Assembly: GCF_000374465.1 (NCBI RefSeq)
Contig: NZ_KB894528.1
Location: 1,167,127 to 1,231,126, forward strand
Origin: Ahrensia kielensis DSM 5890
Lineage (GTDB): Bacteria; Pseudomonadota; Alphaproteobacteria; Rhizobiales; Rhizobiaceae
Direction of reading: 5' to 3'
Length of the DNA stretch: 64,000 nucleotides
Below, one piece after another: positions 25,331 to 34,626 of the stretch. The translations under genes were made by a program, and so were the position numbers. The number at the start of each line of letters is the position of its first letter. Positions within the stretch are counted from its first letter, which is position 1. Under the pieces are notes generated by a model. It was given only the letters and a program-made list of their open reading frames with translations, did not search any database and was not told the origin of the DNA.

Positions 25331-27808
25331 ATGAGCAACCCGTTCGATGACATACCATTCGATGATGGTCCAGCACCATCTCGAAATAACGCCGCCCCTG
25401 CCCCTAATCATGGAGGCGGGTCCGGCATTGCTGCGCGCGCAATGGCAGCCCGTGCAACACCGCAATATCTTGATGGCTTAAACCCTGAACAGAGCCGAGC
25501 GGTAAAAACCGTTGAAGGCCCTGTCTTGGTGCTGGCTGGAGCAGGAACGGGCAAAACCCGTGTTCTGACAACCCGTATCGCGCATATATTAGGCCAAGGT
25601 TTGGCATGGCCAAGTCAGGTCCTTGCCGTCACCTTTACCAATAAAGCGGCACGCGAAATGAAAGAGCGCATCGGCGTTCTTGTTGGCGGCGCTGTTGAAG
25701 GCATGCCATGGCTTGGCACATTCCACTCCATCGGCGTGAAGATTTTGCGCAAGCACGCCGAACTGGTGGGCCTGAAATCAGATTTTACCATCCTTGATAC
25801 GGACGACCAGATTCGCCTGATCAAACAACTTATCCAAGCCGAAGGCATTGATGATAAGCGTTGGCCAGCGCGCACTTTTGCGCATTTGATGGATAGCTGG
25901 AAAAACAAAGGTTGGGGCCCAGCCGATATTCCCGAAGGCGATGCACGCGCTTTTGCAAATGGAAAAGGACGCGAACTGTTCACAGCCTATCAGGATCGTC
26001 TACGCACGCTTAATGCTGCCGACTTTGGCGATCTATTGTGTCACCCAATCCGCATATTAAAAAATCACCCCGATGTGCTGGCTGAATACCACGCCAAGTT
26101 TAAATACATATTGGTGGACGAGTATCAGGACACCAACGTGGCGCAATATATGTGGCTACGGCTTTTGTCGCAGCGGCCCAAAGGCACGCCAACAAACATT
26201 TGCTGCGTGGGCGATGACGATCAGTCAATTTATGGCTGGCGCGGCGCAGAAGTCGACAATATTTTGCGTTTTGAAAAAGATTTTCCGGGCGCAGCTGTCA
26301 TCAAGCTGGAGCGCAATTACCGCTCAACCGCACATATTCTAGGAGCTGCTGCCCACCTCATTAGCCATAATGAAGACCGCCTTGGTAAAACGCTCTTCAC
26401 CGATGATCCCGACATTGATGATCCAAAGGTGCAGGTTCACGCTGCTTGGGACTCTGAAGAAGAGGCCCGCGCCATTGGCGAAGTGATCGAGCGCCTTCAC
26501 AGCGATCAACACGATCTCAACGAAATGGCGATTTTGGTGCGTGCATCATTTCAAATGCGCGAGTTCGAGGAACGCTTTATCAAGAGCGGCATCAATTACC
26601 GCGTCATTGGCGGCCCACGTTTTTATGAACGCTTGGAAATCCGCGACGCAATGGCGTTTTTCCGTGTTGTTTGCCAACCGGCCGATGATCTAGCCTTTGA
26701 ACGTATCATCAATGTACCAAAGCGCGGCCTTGGCGATGCCTCCGTGCGGCTGATCCATGATTATGCACGGCGCAAAAACATTCCGATGCTTGCCGCTTCT
26801 GCTGAGCTTATTGAATCGACCGATTTAAAACCAAAGCCTCGTGCCGCATTGCGTGAAGTCGTCATTAATTTCGAGCGTTGGGCAAAAGCGCTGGAAAATA
26901 CCGAACATACGGAGCTCGCCGAAACCATTTTGGAAGAAAGTGGTTACACCGGCATGTGGCAGGCTGATCGCAGCGCAGAGGCACCGGGCCGTTTGGAGAA
27001 CTTGAAAGAACTCATCACCTCTATGAGTGAGTTTGAAAGCCTGCGCTCATTCCTCGAACATGTGTCGCTGGTGATGGATGTTGAGCAAAATCCAGACGAT
27101 GACAAAGTCTCGATCATGACGCTGCACGCTGCAAAAGGTCTCGAATTCAAAACCGTCTTTTTGCCGGGCTTTGAAGAAGGTCTGTTCCCGCACCAACGTT
27201 CATTGGACGAAGGTGGGCGCAACGGCTTAGAAGAAGAGCGCCGCCTCGCCTATGTTGGTTTGACCCGTGCTAAAATCAATTGCCACATCTGGTTTGTTTC
27301 CAACCGCCGTATTCATGGCCTATGGCAATCCACAATTCCATCGCGCTTTTTGGATGAACTGCCACTTGCGCATGTTGATGTTGCCGACCCACCCTCCAGC
27401 TATGGCGGCGGTAATGGCGGCTATGGTCAATCGCGTTTTGATAAAGCTGAGCCGTTTGAAAACACCTATTCAACACCGGGCTGGGCCCGCGCACAGGCCA
27501 ATAAAACAGATGCAACACGCAACAATTGGGGCTCACGATCTGGCGCCAATGTCGAACGTATCGGTTATGGCGAAACAGACAGCCGCCGCGGCGCAGGGCG
27601 CGGCTCAATAAAAGGCAATATGATCGAGGGCGAACTCGTCGCCAAATCCGTTGCAGACAAGCCCTCTGCTTTCGAAGTTGGCGACCGCGTCTTTCACATG
27701 AAGTTTGGCAACGGCAATGTTGCCGAAATTGACGGCAACAAGCTGACCGTTACCTTTGATAAGGCTGGCGAGAAAAAGGTTTTAGATGGGTTTGTAGAGA
27801 AGGCTTAA
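25331..27808 (+). CDS. uvrD: UvrD/PcrA-type ATP-dependent DNA helicase
   Basis: A superfamily 1A 3'-5' helicase for nucleotide-excision and mismatch repair. Walker A AGAGTGKT is near residue 78, Walker B LVDEYQDTN near 255, motif III DDQSIYGWRGAEV near 290, and motif VI LAYVGLTRAK near 640. After a Gly/Asn-rich linker, the last 55 residues (FEVGDRVFHMKFGNGNVAEI) form the Tudor-like domain by which PcrA/UvrD contacts RNA polymerase. An upstream TTG at 25301 would add ten residues; the ATG at 25331 gives MSNPFDDIPFDD. It converges on creA with a 7-bp inverted repeat spanning both stops. Confidence 0.95.
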   Translation: MSNPFDDIPFDDGPAPSRNNAAPAPNHGGGSGIAARAMAARATPQYLDGLNPEQSRAVKTVEGPVLVLAGAGTGKTRVLTTRIAHILGQGLAWPSQVLAVTFTNKAAREMKERIGVLVGGAVEGMPWLGTFHSIGVKILRKHAELVGLKSDFTILDTDDQIRLIKQLIQAEGIDDKRWPARTFAHLMDSWKNKGWGPADIPEGDARAFANGKGRELFTAYQDRLRTLNAADFGDLLCHPIRILKNHPDVLAEYHAKFKYILVDEYQDTNVAQYMWLRLLSQRPKGTPTNICCVGDDDQSIYGWRGAEVDNILRFEKDFPGAAVIKLERNYRSTAHILGAAAHLISHNEDRLGKTLFTDDPDIDDPKVQVHAAWDSEEEARAIGEVIERLHSDQHDLNEMAILVRASFQMREFEERFIKSGINYRVIGGPRFYERLEIRDAMAFFRVVCQPADDLAFERIINVPKRGLGDASVRLIHDYARRKNIPMLAASAELIESTDLKPKPRAALREVVINFERWAKALENTEHTELAETILEESGYTGMWQADRSAEAPGRLENLKELITSMSEFESLRSFLEHVSLVMDVEQNPDDDKVSIMTLHAAKGLEFKTVFLPGFEEGLFPHQRSLDEGGRNGLEEERRLAYVGLTRAKINCHIWFVSNRRIHGLWQSTIPSRFLDELPLAHVDVADPPSSYGGGNGGYGQSRFDKAEPFENTYSTPGWARAQANKTDATRNNWGSRSGANVERIGYGETDSRRGAGRGSIKGNMIEGELVAKSVADKPSAFEVGDRVFHMKFGNGNVAEIDGNKLTVTFDKAGEKKVLDGFVEKA

Positions 27809-27825
27809 GCCGCTATTCCGGCTTA
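27806..27825. terminator. Hairpin over the convergent stops of uvrD and creA
   Basis: TAAGCCG and CGGCTTA form a 7-bp stem with a six-base loop that covers the uvrD stop and the end of creA. There is no U-tract in either direction, so it is at best a weak bidirectional terminator or transcript end stabiliser. Confidence 0.4.
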
Positions 27826-28298
27826 CCTTCTGCCCAATCCACCTCAGCGCCATAAAGCGGCACAGTAGACATGCTCATTTTTGCCGAGCCTTCCTGCACT
27901 TGTCTTGAATGTGACAGATAGATCAGTGTGTCGTTTTTCTTGTCATAGATGCGTTTGACAACAAGCTGTTTCCAGATGATCGAGCGGCGCTGCTTGAAAA
28001 CCTCTTCCCCACCTTCGTCCAGTTCAATCTTGCCGATTTTAATCGGTCCGGTTTGACGGCACGCAATAGAAGAGTTTGAAGGGTCTTCAAACCAATTGCC
28101 TTTTTGCAAACGGTCAATAATACCGCGGTCAAAATAACTGATATGACACGTCACACCTTCAACGTCTGGATCACTCACAGCTTCGATAACAATATCATTG
28201 CCAAGCCAATCAACGCTCACTTCACCGACTTCTTCGGCAAGGCTAGATGATGTGCTGATGGCTAGGGTAAGTATTGCGGCTGTGAAACGACGTAACAT
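27813..28298 (-). CDS. CreA family periplasmic protein
   Basis: A 161-residue protein with signal peptide MLRRFTAAILTLAISTSSSLA and a mature CreA domain, recognised by VSVDWLGNDIVIEAVSDPDVEGVTCHISYFDRG and SIACRQTGPI. The family is widespread in proteobacteria and its biochemical role is unknown. Two cysteines in the mature domain could form a disulfide. The ATG at 28298 has GGAG upstream; an ATG four codons earlier lies on that site. It is convergent with uvrD. Confidence 0.88.
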   Translation of the reverse strand: MLRRFTAAILTLAISTSSSLAEEVGEVSVDWLGNDIVIEAVSDPDVEGVTCHISYFDRGIIDRLQKGNWFEDPSNSSIACRQTGPIKIGKIELDEGGEEVFKQRRSIIWKQLVVKRIYDKKNDTLIYLSHSRQVQEGSAKMSMSTVPLYGAEVDWAEGKPE

Positions 28299-28421
28299 TA
28301 TGTTCTCCATGACGTTAGAAACGATCTAAACTCTATATAGTTCCCAAAACAAAGATTATCAGTGATGCGACACAATAAAACATACCTAGCGTTGCAATGA
28401 TTATGCGGTTATGATCGAACC

Positions 28422-28583
28422 ATGCAAAACCATAAGCAAGCAAACCAAATGATGACAAAGCAAATGATCGCCGCCAGCGGCCTGATCATTGTCGTTTCGT
28501 TATTGGCTTTTGCCACTTGGCTTGGCACCGGCAAACAGATGATGGCATCGCTCATTCAATCTGGCCTTGCTTGGTGTCTTTAG
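28422..28583 (+). CDS. Possible small membrane protein (53 aa)
   Basis: An open frame MQNHKQANQMMTKQMIAASG followed by the hydrophobic stretch LIIVVSLLAFATWLG and a short polar tail ending LAWCL. One membrane helix (about residues 18-36) is predicted by eye. No family was recognised and the ribosome site is weak. It lies in the 369-base gap between creA and the SCO gene, in the same direction as SCO. It could be a real small inner-membrane protein or chance; conservation would decide. Confidence 0.4.
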   Translation: MQNHKQANQMMTKQMIAASGLIIVVSLLAFATWLGTGKQMMASLIQSGLAWCL

Positions 28584-28667
28584 GCCCGAACCTGCGCTAA
28601 TTTGCGCATAGGCAGTATAAATTTTACATCCTATACAACATCCAACATTTAATGATTGGGCACTTTT

Positions 28668-29240
28668 ATGCGTATTCTTTTTTCCGTTCTCATCGTCGCG
28701 CTTGTCGCGGCTTTAGGTGTGGTTTTCTATCAATGGCAACAGACACAAAATAGCGTCGAGGCTTATGGCGTACCGTTTGAACTTGTTGATGGCCAAGGCG
28801 AAAAAATTACACAGGAAGCATTTATAGGGCAGCCATCTGCGTTGTTTTTTGGCTTCACGCATTGCCCTGAAATCTGCCCAACAACACTCTATGAGTTAAA
28901 TGGCTGGCTGGAAACTTTGGGCGAAGATGGCGAAAACATCGAAGCGTTCTTCATCACGGTTGACCCAGAGCGCGACACCGTTGAGATTTTGAATAATTAT
29001 GTCTCAAGCGTGACTGACCGCGTCACAGCAATTACAGGCGATCCTGATAAAGTGCGCGCCATGGCGTCGGGCTATGGCATATATTATAAGCGCCAAGAAC
29101 TTGAAGATGGCGACTATACAATGGACCACACAGCATCCATTTTCTTGCTCGATTCCAACGGTGATTTCCGTTCCACCATCGCTTGGGGCGAAAATTCTGA
29201 AACAGCCATTCAAAAGCTCCGCAACCTTGCTGGCAGCTAA
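28668..29240 (+). CDS. SCO1/SenC family copper metallochaperone
   Basis: A 190-residue protein with an N-terminal membrane anchor (MRILFSVLIVALVAALGVVF) and a thioredoxin-like periplasmic domain. The copper-binding CxxxC is CPEIC (C66 and C70 in FFGFTHCPEICPTT), and the third ligand is the histidine in TMDHTASIFLLD. The family inserts copper into the CuA site of cytochrome c oxidase. No oxidase genes are nearby. A TTG at 28656 would add four residues; the ATG at 28668 is preferred. Confidence 0.93.
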   Translation: MRILFSVLIVALVAALGVVFYQWQQTQNSVEAYGVPFELVDGQGEKITQEAFIGQPSALFFGFTHCPEICPTTLYELNGWLETLGEDGENIEAFFITVDPERDTVEILNNYVSSVTDRVTAITGDPDKVRAMASGYGIYYKRQELEDGDYTMDHTASIFLLDSNGDFRSTIAWGENSETAIQKLRNLAGS

Positions 29241-29305
29241 TTGCTTGCATTTTTGAGCGACTGGCTCATATGAGTGAGTTAGTCGAACAAAAAAAGTGAG
29301 CGAAC

Positions 29306-31159
29306 ATGGAAGATGTAGCACTCAAACTGGCGGCAATTGGCGTTGCTGGCATCGGTGCACAATGGCTGGCATGGCGCTTTAAACTGCCAGCGATTGTCCT
29401 CTTATTACTTGCTGGTTTTATCGCCGGCCCAGTAACAGGCTTTATTGATCCAAGCACCGATTTTGGCGAAATTTACAAACCCGTTGTCGGCTTAGCAGTA
29501 GCAATCATTCTTTTTGAAGGCGGGCTTACGCTCAATTTCCGTGAAATATCTGAAACCTCCAAAGGCGTGCGCCGGATGATCCTCATTGCAGGACCGCTCA
29601 CATGGCTTGGCGCGCTTTTAGCAGCCCATTATGTCGGCGGCTTGGCTTGGCCTGCTGCCATGGTGCTCGGTGCGATATTGGTTGTCACCGGACCAACCGT
29701 TATTATGCCGCTGTTGCGCTCGGCAAAACTCTCGCAGCGCCCTGCCTCAATGCTACGCTGGGAAGCCATCGTCAACGACCCGATAGGCGCGCTTTTAGCG
29801 GTGATTACTTTCGAGGTTTTTCTGGCGACCCAAAGCGTCAATGGCCATGGTGCAGGCGCGATTATTCTGAATGTCGTTTCAGCCTTCGCCTTTGCGGTCA
29901 TTATTGGTTATGCGGCTGGATACTTATTATCACGCGCCTTCATAAAAGGCCTCATTCCAGACTATCTTAAAGCACCGGTGCTTTTTACAACCGTCCTTGC
30001 GCTGTTTGCTGTGTCAAACATGATTTTAGAAGAGTCTGGGCTTCTCACTGTCACCGTGATGGGCATCACGCTTGCCAATACACGCATCGCCTCCCTGACA
30101 GAAATGCGCCGATTTAAAGAGACCGTCACCGTCCTTCTCGTCTCTGGCGTTTTCATTTTGCTCACAGCAGCGCTTGATTGGGAAACCATTCAAACACTTG
30201 ATTGGAACGCACTTGCCTTCGTGGTGCTTCTGCTCTTTGTCGTCAGACCCATCGCCGTTACCATCGCAACCATCAGAACTGGCCTGACATGGCAAGAACG
30301 TCTTTTGGTTGGCTGGATAGCACCGCGCGGTATTGTTGCCGTCGCCGTTGCAGGCCTATTCGGTGCCTCTTTGGTTGCCGCTGGTGTTGAAGACGGGCAG
30401 CGCATGATTGCCCTCACCTTTGCCGTTGTTGTCGGCTCTATTCTACTCCACGGCTTTTCACTATCGCCCCTATCGAGTGCGCTTGGACTTAAAACGACGG
30501 AAAAGCCTGGCGTCTTGCTTGTTGGCGGATCAAAATGGTCCACCGCACTTGCCAGACGTCTTCAAGCAATGGAAATTCCGGTCACCATTTCAGATTCAAA
30601 CTGGAACCACCTGTCCGAGGCAAGGCTCGCAGATATTCCAGTACATTTTGGCGATGTCTTGTCTGAGCACTCTCACCATCACCTCGCACTCAACAAGTTT
30701 TCAACATTGATCGCGGTAAGCGATAATGATGCTTATAATGCCTTGGTGTGCACGGATTTTGGACCAGAAATGGGCCGCAGTCATGTGTTCCAAATCGGTG
30801 CTTATAAAGAGCAATCAGAACGCAAAGCACTCAGCTTCACACTTGGCGGCAGGCAATTAATGTCGCCCGGCATCAGCTATGATGAGCTTGAACAAAAAAC
30901 ACGTGAAGGCTGGACATTCCAATCAACACGCATCACCGATGAATTCACCTTTGAGAAATTTCAGGACACACGCCCAGAAGGCACGCATGTTGTGCTATGG
31001 CGCAAACCAGATGGCAAATTGATCCCCGGCAAAGCGCTTGAGGACCATCAACCACAGCCAAAAGATGTGATTATGAGTTTTGCGATGGCCAAACCTGAAA
31101 AAGAAGCGGTAAAGATAAAAACCGAAAAGAAATTACCCGATCCTAAATTGCCGAAATAA
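29306..31159 (+). CDS. Cation:proton antiporter (CPA1/NhaP type) with RCK-like C-terminus
   Basis: This 617-residue protein has a membrane domain of roughly 12 helices covering the first 390 residues. The VNDPIGALLAV segment carries the Asn-Asp pair of electroneutral CPA1 exchangers. The cytoplasmic part begins with GVLLVGGSKWSTALARRL, a Rossmann-like RCK/TrkA-N module including DVLSEHSHHHLALNKFSTLIAVSDNDAYN, so nucleotide control is plausible. The ion could be Na+ or K+; sequence alone does not decide. It ends in a Lys-rich tail and lies 10 bases upstream of prmA. Confidence 0.88.
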   Translation: MEDVALKLAAIGVAGIGAQWLAWRFKLPAIVLLLLAGFIAGPVTGFIDPSTDFGEIYKPVVGLAVAIILFEGGLTLNFREISETSKGVRRMILIAGPLTWLGALLAAHYVGGLAWPAAMVLGAILVVTGPTVIMPLLRSAKLSQRPASMLRWEAIVNDPIGALLAVITFEVFLATQSVNGHGAGAIILNVVSAFAFAVIIGYAAGYLLSRAFIKGLIPDYLKAPVLFTTVLALFAVSNMILEESGLLTVTVMGITLANTRIASLTEMRRFKETVTVLLVSGVFILLTAALDWETIQTLDWNALAFVVLLLFVVRPIAVTIATIRTGLTWQERLLVGWIAPRGIVAVAVAGLFGASLVAAGVEDGQRMIALTFAVVVGSILLHGFSLSPLSSALGLKTTEKPGVLLVGGSKWSTALARRLQAMEIPVTISDSNWNHLSEARLADIPVHFGDVLSEHSHHHLALNKFSTLIAVSDNDAYNALVCTDFGPEMGRSHVFQIGAYKEQSERKALSFTLGGRQLMSPGISYDELEQKTREGWTFQSTRITDEFTFEKFQDTRPEGTHVVLWRKPDGKLIPGKALEDHQPQPKDVIMSFAMAKPEKEAVKIKTEKKLPDPKLPK

Positions 31160-31169
31160 AGAAACACAC

Positions 31170-32060
31170 ATGTCCCAAAGCCTGATTAGTCTGCGTACCG
31201 GAAAAGCCGAAGCAGAACGCATATTCTCACTGCTCGAACTTGAGTTCGAAGATGACGGCTATGCCATTGCCATTACTGAAATAGATGAAGATGCCGATAT
31301 TCATATGGTGTCTTTGTATATCGATACGGATGATGCCCTGATTGATGATGTCACGGCCCGCATCAAAAACGGCCTCGGCTCCGATGGATTTGGCGTGTCA
31401 ATTACACGCGAAGACCTGCCCGACATTGACTGGGTTGCAAAATCGCTTGAAGGCTTGAAGCCCGTACGCGCTGGACGCTTTTTGGTGCATGGCGCACATG
31501 ACCGCCATGCCGTGCGTGCTGGCGATGTTGGTATTGAGATTGACGCAGGCCAAGCATTTGGCACTGGCCATCATGGAACCACCAGCGGCTGCTTGATCAT
31601 GCTTGAAAACATTATCAACAAGCGCAAACCCTATAGTGCGCTTGATCTTGGTGCAGGCAGCGCTGTTTTAGCTATCGCCATTGCAAAACTAACGTCAGCA
31701 AAAATTCTGGCGACCGATATTGATCCGATCGCAGTAAAAGTTGCGCGTGAAAACGTTGCTCTTAATGGCCAGACCGCTCAAATTCAGTGCGAAACATCCA
31801 TTGGCTTCAAACATTTGGCTTTTAAACATCAAGCCCCGTTTGAATTGATTGTTGCCAATATTTTACCTTGGCCGCTCATGGCGATGGCGCTCGATATTGA
31901 AAAACATCTGGCCTATGGCGGCGATCTTATTTTGTCAGGTATTTTGACCCATCAGCGTAGAATGGTTGTCGCCGCTTTCCGCAATATGGGACTGACGCAC
32001 CGCCGCACCATTGAGCGTGAAGGCTGGGTAACTATTCACTTGCGCCACGGTAATCTATAA
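31170..32060 (+). CDS. prmA: Ribosomal protein L11 methyltransferase
   Basis: PrmA trimethylates ribosomal protein L11. The 296-residue protein has the N-terminal substrate-recognition domain, then GQAFGTGHHGTTSGCL, the SAM motif ALDLGAGSAVLAIAIAKL near residue 157, acidic ATDIDP, and VANILPWPLMAMA near residue 228, the catalytic-region signature. It closes the antiporter-prmA pair and is followed by a strong U-tract terminator. Confidence 0.94.
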   Translation: MSQSLISLRTGKAEAERIFSLLELEFEDDGYAIAITEIDEDADIHMVSLYIDTDDALIDDVTARIKNGLGSDGFGVSITREDLPDIDWVAKSLEGLKPVRAGRFLVHGAHDRHAVRAGDVGIEIDAGQAFGTGHHGTTSGCLIMLENIINKRKPYSALDLGAGSAVLAIAIAKLTSAKILATDIDPIAVKVARENVALNGQTAQIQCETSIGFKHLAFKHQAPFELIVANILPWPLMAMALDIEKHLAYGGDLILSGILTHQRRMVVAAFRNMGLTHRRTIEREGWVTIHLRHGNL

Positions 32061-32070
32061 ATTCAAAGCA

Positions 32071-32101
32071 ATAAAAAAGCGGCCAAAAGCCGCTTTTTTT
32101 T
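32071..32101 (+). terminator. Rho-independent terminator after prmA
   Basis: AAGCGGC (32077-32083) pairs with GCCGCTT (32089-32095) around a short CAAAA loop and is followed by TTTTTTT. The A-run before the stem makes it work on the minus strand too, closing the small gene at 32120-32287. Confidence 0.9.
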
Positions 32102-32119
32102 CAACTCTATAACCGTTGC

Positions 32120-32287
32120 TTAGAACGGGTAGTAGGATGACTTGTTCTTAGACAACTCATTACGGTCATAGCCGTGAGCTTTAAGTGTTTTGTCGTCAAG
32201 CATCAAAAGTGCGCCGTTTACATATGCCTTGGCTTGGCGTGAACGTGCATCCATCATTGCCTCTAAGAAACCTTTGCGGTTTGCCAT
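32120..32287 (-). CDS. DUF1127-like small protein (55 aa)
   Basis: A conserved-looking small basic protein MANRKGFLEAMMDARSRQAK, followed by AYVNGALLMLDDKTLKAHGYDRNEL, which resembles the L-x-D-x-x-L-x-x-x-G-x-x-R-x-E-L pattern of DUF1127 proteins. Members in other alphaproteobacteria have been linked to phosphate, RNA turnover and stress responses. The open frame runs upstream to 32404, but the ATG at 32287 is preceded by GGAG and starts the conserved part. Confidence 0.72.
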   Translation of the reverse strand: MANRKGFLEAMMDARSRQAKAYVNGALLMLDDKTLKAHGYDRNELSKNKSSYYPF

Positions 32288-32490
32288 GACTATTCTCCAA
32301 AATTGTTTTCGCGTTGTTGCGATAAAAACAATATGGGATATGAAGAGCACTTCTACCACGCATAATACAGCAATGCAGCTATGCGTTTTTGCATGTGCGA
32401 ACAAATCTTATTGCAACGCAACATTAACCTTCCACCTTGAAGGCATGGTGCAGCTCAGATAGCTTGCCGAAAAACACAACGGATACTTAT

Positions 32491-34329
32491 ATGTTTCAAT
32501 CTTTTGACGTCACTTCTGAAAAATCTGAAGGCCCAGCACGCGTTGCCGCTTTGCGCGAGCGCATGGCAGACCTAGGCATTGATGCATTTATTGTCCCCCA
32601 TAGCGATGAGCACCAAAATGAATATCTGCCAAAACGTGCAGAACGATTGGCTTGGCTGACAGGCTTCACCGGCTCTGCGGGTGCTGCCGTTATCTTGGCT
32701 GATAGCGCACATGTTTTCTCTGATGGTCGCTACACCGTGCAATTGCGTGAGCAGACAGACGCAGAAACATTTGAGCGCCATGACCTTACCAAAGCTGGCC
32801 CTGCCCTCAATTTGAATAAATGGGCCTCAAAAGATATGCGCATTGGCATCGATCCTTGGCTGCACACAATGGCAGGCATCGCCGCTTTTGAAAGCGCCGC
32901 CAATCACATTGGCGCAACTCTTGTGAAGCTTGATGAAAATCCGCTTGATGCAACATGGACAGATCAGCCAGATGCACCAAAAGGCAAAGTCGCAATCCAC
33001 GATATGGAATATGCAGGCGTTCAGCCAAAGCAAAAGCTCAACGAAATAGCCAAAACCGTGCGAGAATCAGGCGCTGATGTAACCGTACTGACTGATCCGA
33101 CGTCTATCTGTTGGGCGTTCAATATTCGCGGTGAAGACCTATCGCATATGCCTCTCGTGCTCAGCTTCGCTATCGTTCCAAAACAGGGCGACGCGATGTT
33201 GTTTATCGATCAAAGCAAAATCGACACAGAAGAGGAAGCATATCTGACCCAGCTTGCGCAGCTATCTTCAATAGATGAGCTGGAAGCAGCGCTTGTCTCT
33301 CTCGGAGAAGCCGAACTAAACGTCCTGCTCGATCCATCATTGGTGGCCGCAAAGATTGCCGAAACACTCGAAACATCGGGCGCGACAATCATTAAAGGCG
33401 ATGACCCATGCCGTCTTCCACGCGCTTGCAAAAACCGCATTGAGCGCAAAGGTGCGATGGAAGCACACAAGCGCGATGGCGCTGCGATGGTGCAATTCTT
33501 AAGCTGGATGGATAGCCAGAAAGCTGAAGATCTTGATGAAATCAAAATCGCGCAAACGCTGGAACAAATCCGCATTGAAACTGGTGAGCGTCTTGGCTTT
33601 CCGCTCAAAGAGATTTCATTTGATACGATTTCCGCTGTTGGTCCGAATGCCGCCTTGCCGCATTACCGCGTCAATACGCAGAGCAACCGTCAAGTGAGGG
33701 ACGGCGACCTCGTCTTGGTAGATTCCGGCGCTCAATATTTGGACGGCACAACCGATATTACGCGCGTTATTCCTGTGGGCGAGCCAGCAGAAGACAAGCG
33801 CCGCCATTTCACACTCGTTCTTAAAGGCATGATCGCGATCTCCGAAGCCAAATTCCCAGTCGGCACACGCGGCATCGACATTGATGGTCTTGCCCGTCAG
33901 GCATTATGGGCAGAAGGCTATGATTATGCCCATGGCACAGGCCACGGCGTTGGTTCTTACCTTGGTGTCCATGAAGGCCCACAAGGCATCCACCGCCGCG
34001 CTATGGTTGAGTTTGAACCTGGCATGATCGTCTCCAATGAGCCTGGCTATTACAAAGAAGGCAGCCACGGCATTCGCATCGAGAATATTCTGGTGGTCAA
34101 TCCACCGAAAATACCTGAAGGCGGCGACCTAGAAATGTTAAGCTTTACAACGCTGACGCTTTGCCCGATTGACCGCCGTTTGATCGATGTGTCTTTGCTC
34201 ACCGTTGCCGAAAAACGATGGGTCAACGGCTATCACAGCAAGGTGCGCACAGAACTATCCAAACTGATCGAAGATGAAGACACGCTTCATTGGCTGGAAA
34301 AAGCAACGCGCCGCATCAAGCGCGTTTAA
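32491..34329 (+). CDS. Aminopeptidase P family protein (Xaa-Pro aminopeptidase, M24B)
   Basis: A 612-residue cytosolic metallopeptidase that removes N-terminal residues preceding proline. Two creatinase-like N-terminal domains lead into the M24 pita-bread domain from about residue 310. The metal ligands are visible: Asp pair in LVDSGAQYLDGTTDITR, His in GTGHGVGSYLGVHEGP, Glu in SNEPGYY, and Glu in GIRIENILVV. Length fits the long eukaryote-like aminopeptidase P found in alphaproteobacteria. The ATG at 32491 gives MFQSFDVTS; 18 upstream codons in the frame are not conserved-looking. Its stop directly abuts the azlD stop. Confidence 0.93.
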   Translation: MFQSFDVTSEKSEGPARVAALRERMADLGIDAFIVPHSDEHQNEYLPKRAERLAWLTGFTGSAGAAVILADSAHVFSDGRYTVQLREQTDAETFERHDLTKAGPALNLNKWASKDMRIGIDPWLHTMAGIAAFESAANHIGATLVKLDENPLDATWTDQPDAPKGKVAIHDMEYAGVQPKQKLNEIAKTVRESGADVTVLTDPTSICWAFNIRGEDLSHMPLVLSFAIVPKQGDAMLFIDQSKIDTEEEAYLTQLAQLSSIDELEAALVSLGEAELNVLLDPSLVAAKIAETLETSGATIIKGDDPCRLPRACKNRIERKGAMEAHKRDGAAMVQFLSWMDSQKAEDLDEIKIAQTLEQIRIETGERLGFPLKEISFDTISAVGPNAALPHYRVNTQSNRQVRDGDLVLVDSGAQYLDGTTDITRVIPVGEPAEDKRRHFTLVLKGMIAISEAKFPVGTRGIDIDGLARQALWAEGYDYAHGTGHGVGSYLGVHEGPQGIHRRAMVEFEPGMIVSNEPGYYKEGSHGIRIENILVVNPPKIPEGGDLEMLSFTTLTLCPIDRRLIDVSLLTVAEKRWVNGYHSKVRTELSKLIEDEDTLHWLEKATRRIKRV

Positions 34330-34626
34330 TCAGCCGATAAAATAGCGCAGTCCTAATATGCAGGCCCAGCCGAGTGCAAATACCGGCAGGGCCGGCAGAA
34401 ATAGAGCAAGCACAGCCACAACGGCCAAAGTGAGCGTTTCCGCTAAGCCAAAAAAGGCAGCGTAAGGCGCAACAATTGCGGTCAAAACAGCTGCGGGCAC
34501 TGCCCGCAAGCCTGCATCGACGCGCGGATGAATTTTGTCAAAACGTGACAAAACAACGTGCCCACCGATACGGGTTAAATAGGTCGCAAACGCGCCAGCA
34601 AAAATTATCCAGATTATTGTCGACAT
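34330..34626 (-). CDS. azlD: AzlD-family branched-chain amino acid export subunit
   Basis: A 98-residue hydrophobic protein, MSTIIWIIFAGAFATYLTRIGG, with three or four membrane helices. AzlD is the small partner of AzlC in putative branched-chain amino acid exporters (LIV-E type, like YgaZH). The ATG at 34626 overlaps the azlC stop by one base, so subunits are co-translated. The open frame runs to 34713, inside azlC, but that part is a shadow. Its stop touches the stop of the convergent aminopeptidase gene with no base between. Confidence 0.85.
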   Translation of the reverse strand: MSTIIWIIFAGAFATYLTRIGGHVVLSRFDKIHPRVDAGLRAVPAAVLTAIVAPYAAFFGLAETLTLAVVAVLALFLPALPVFALGWACILGLRYFIG

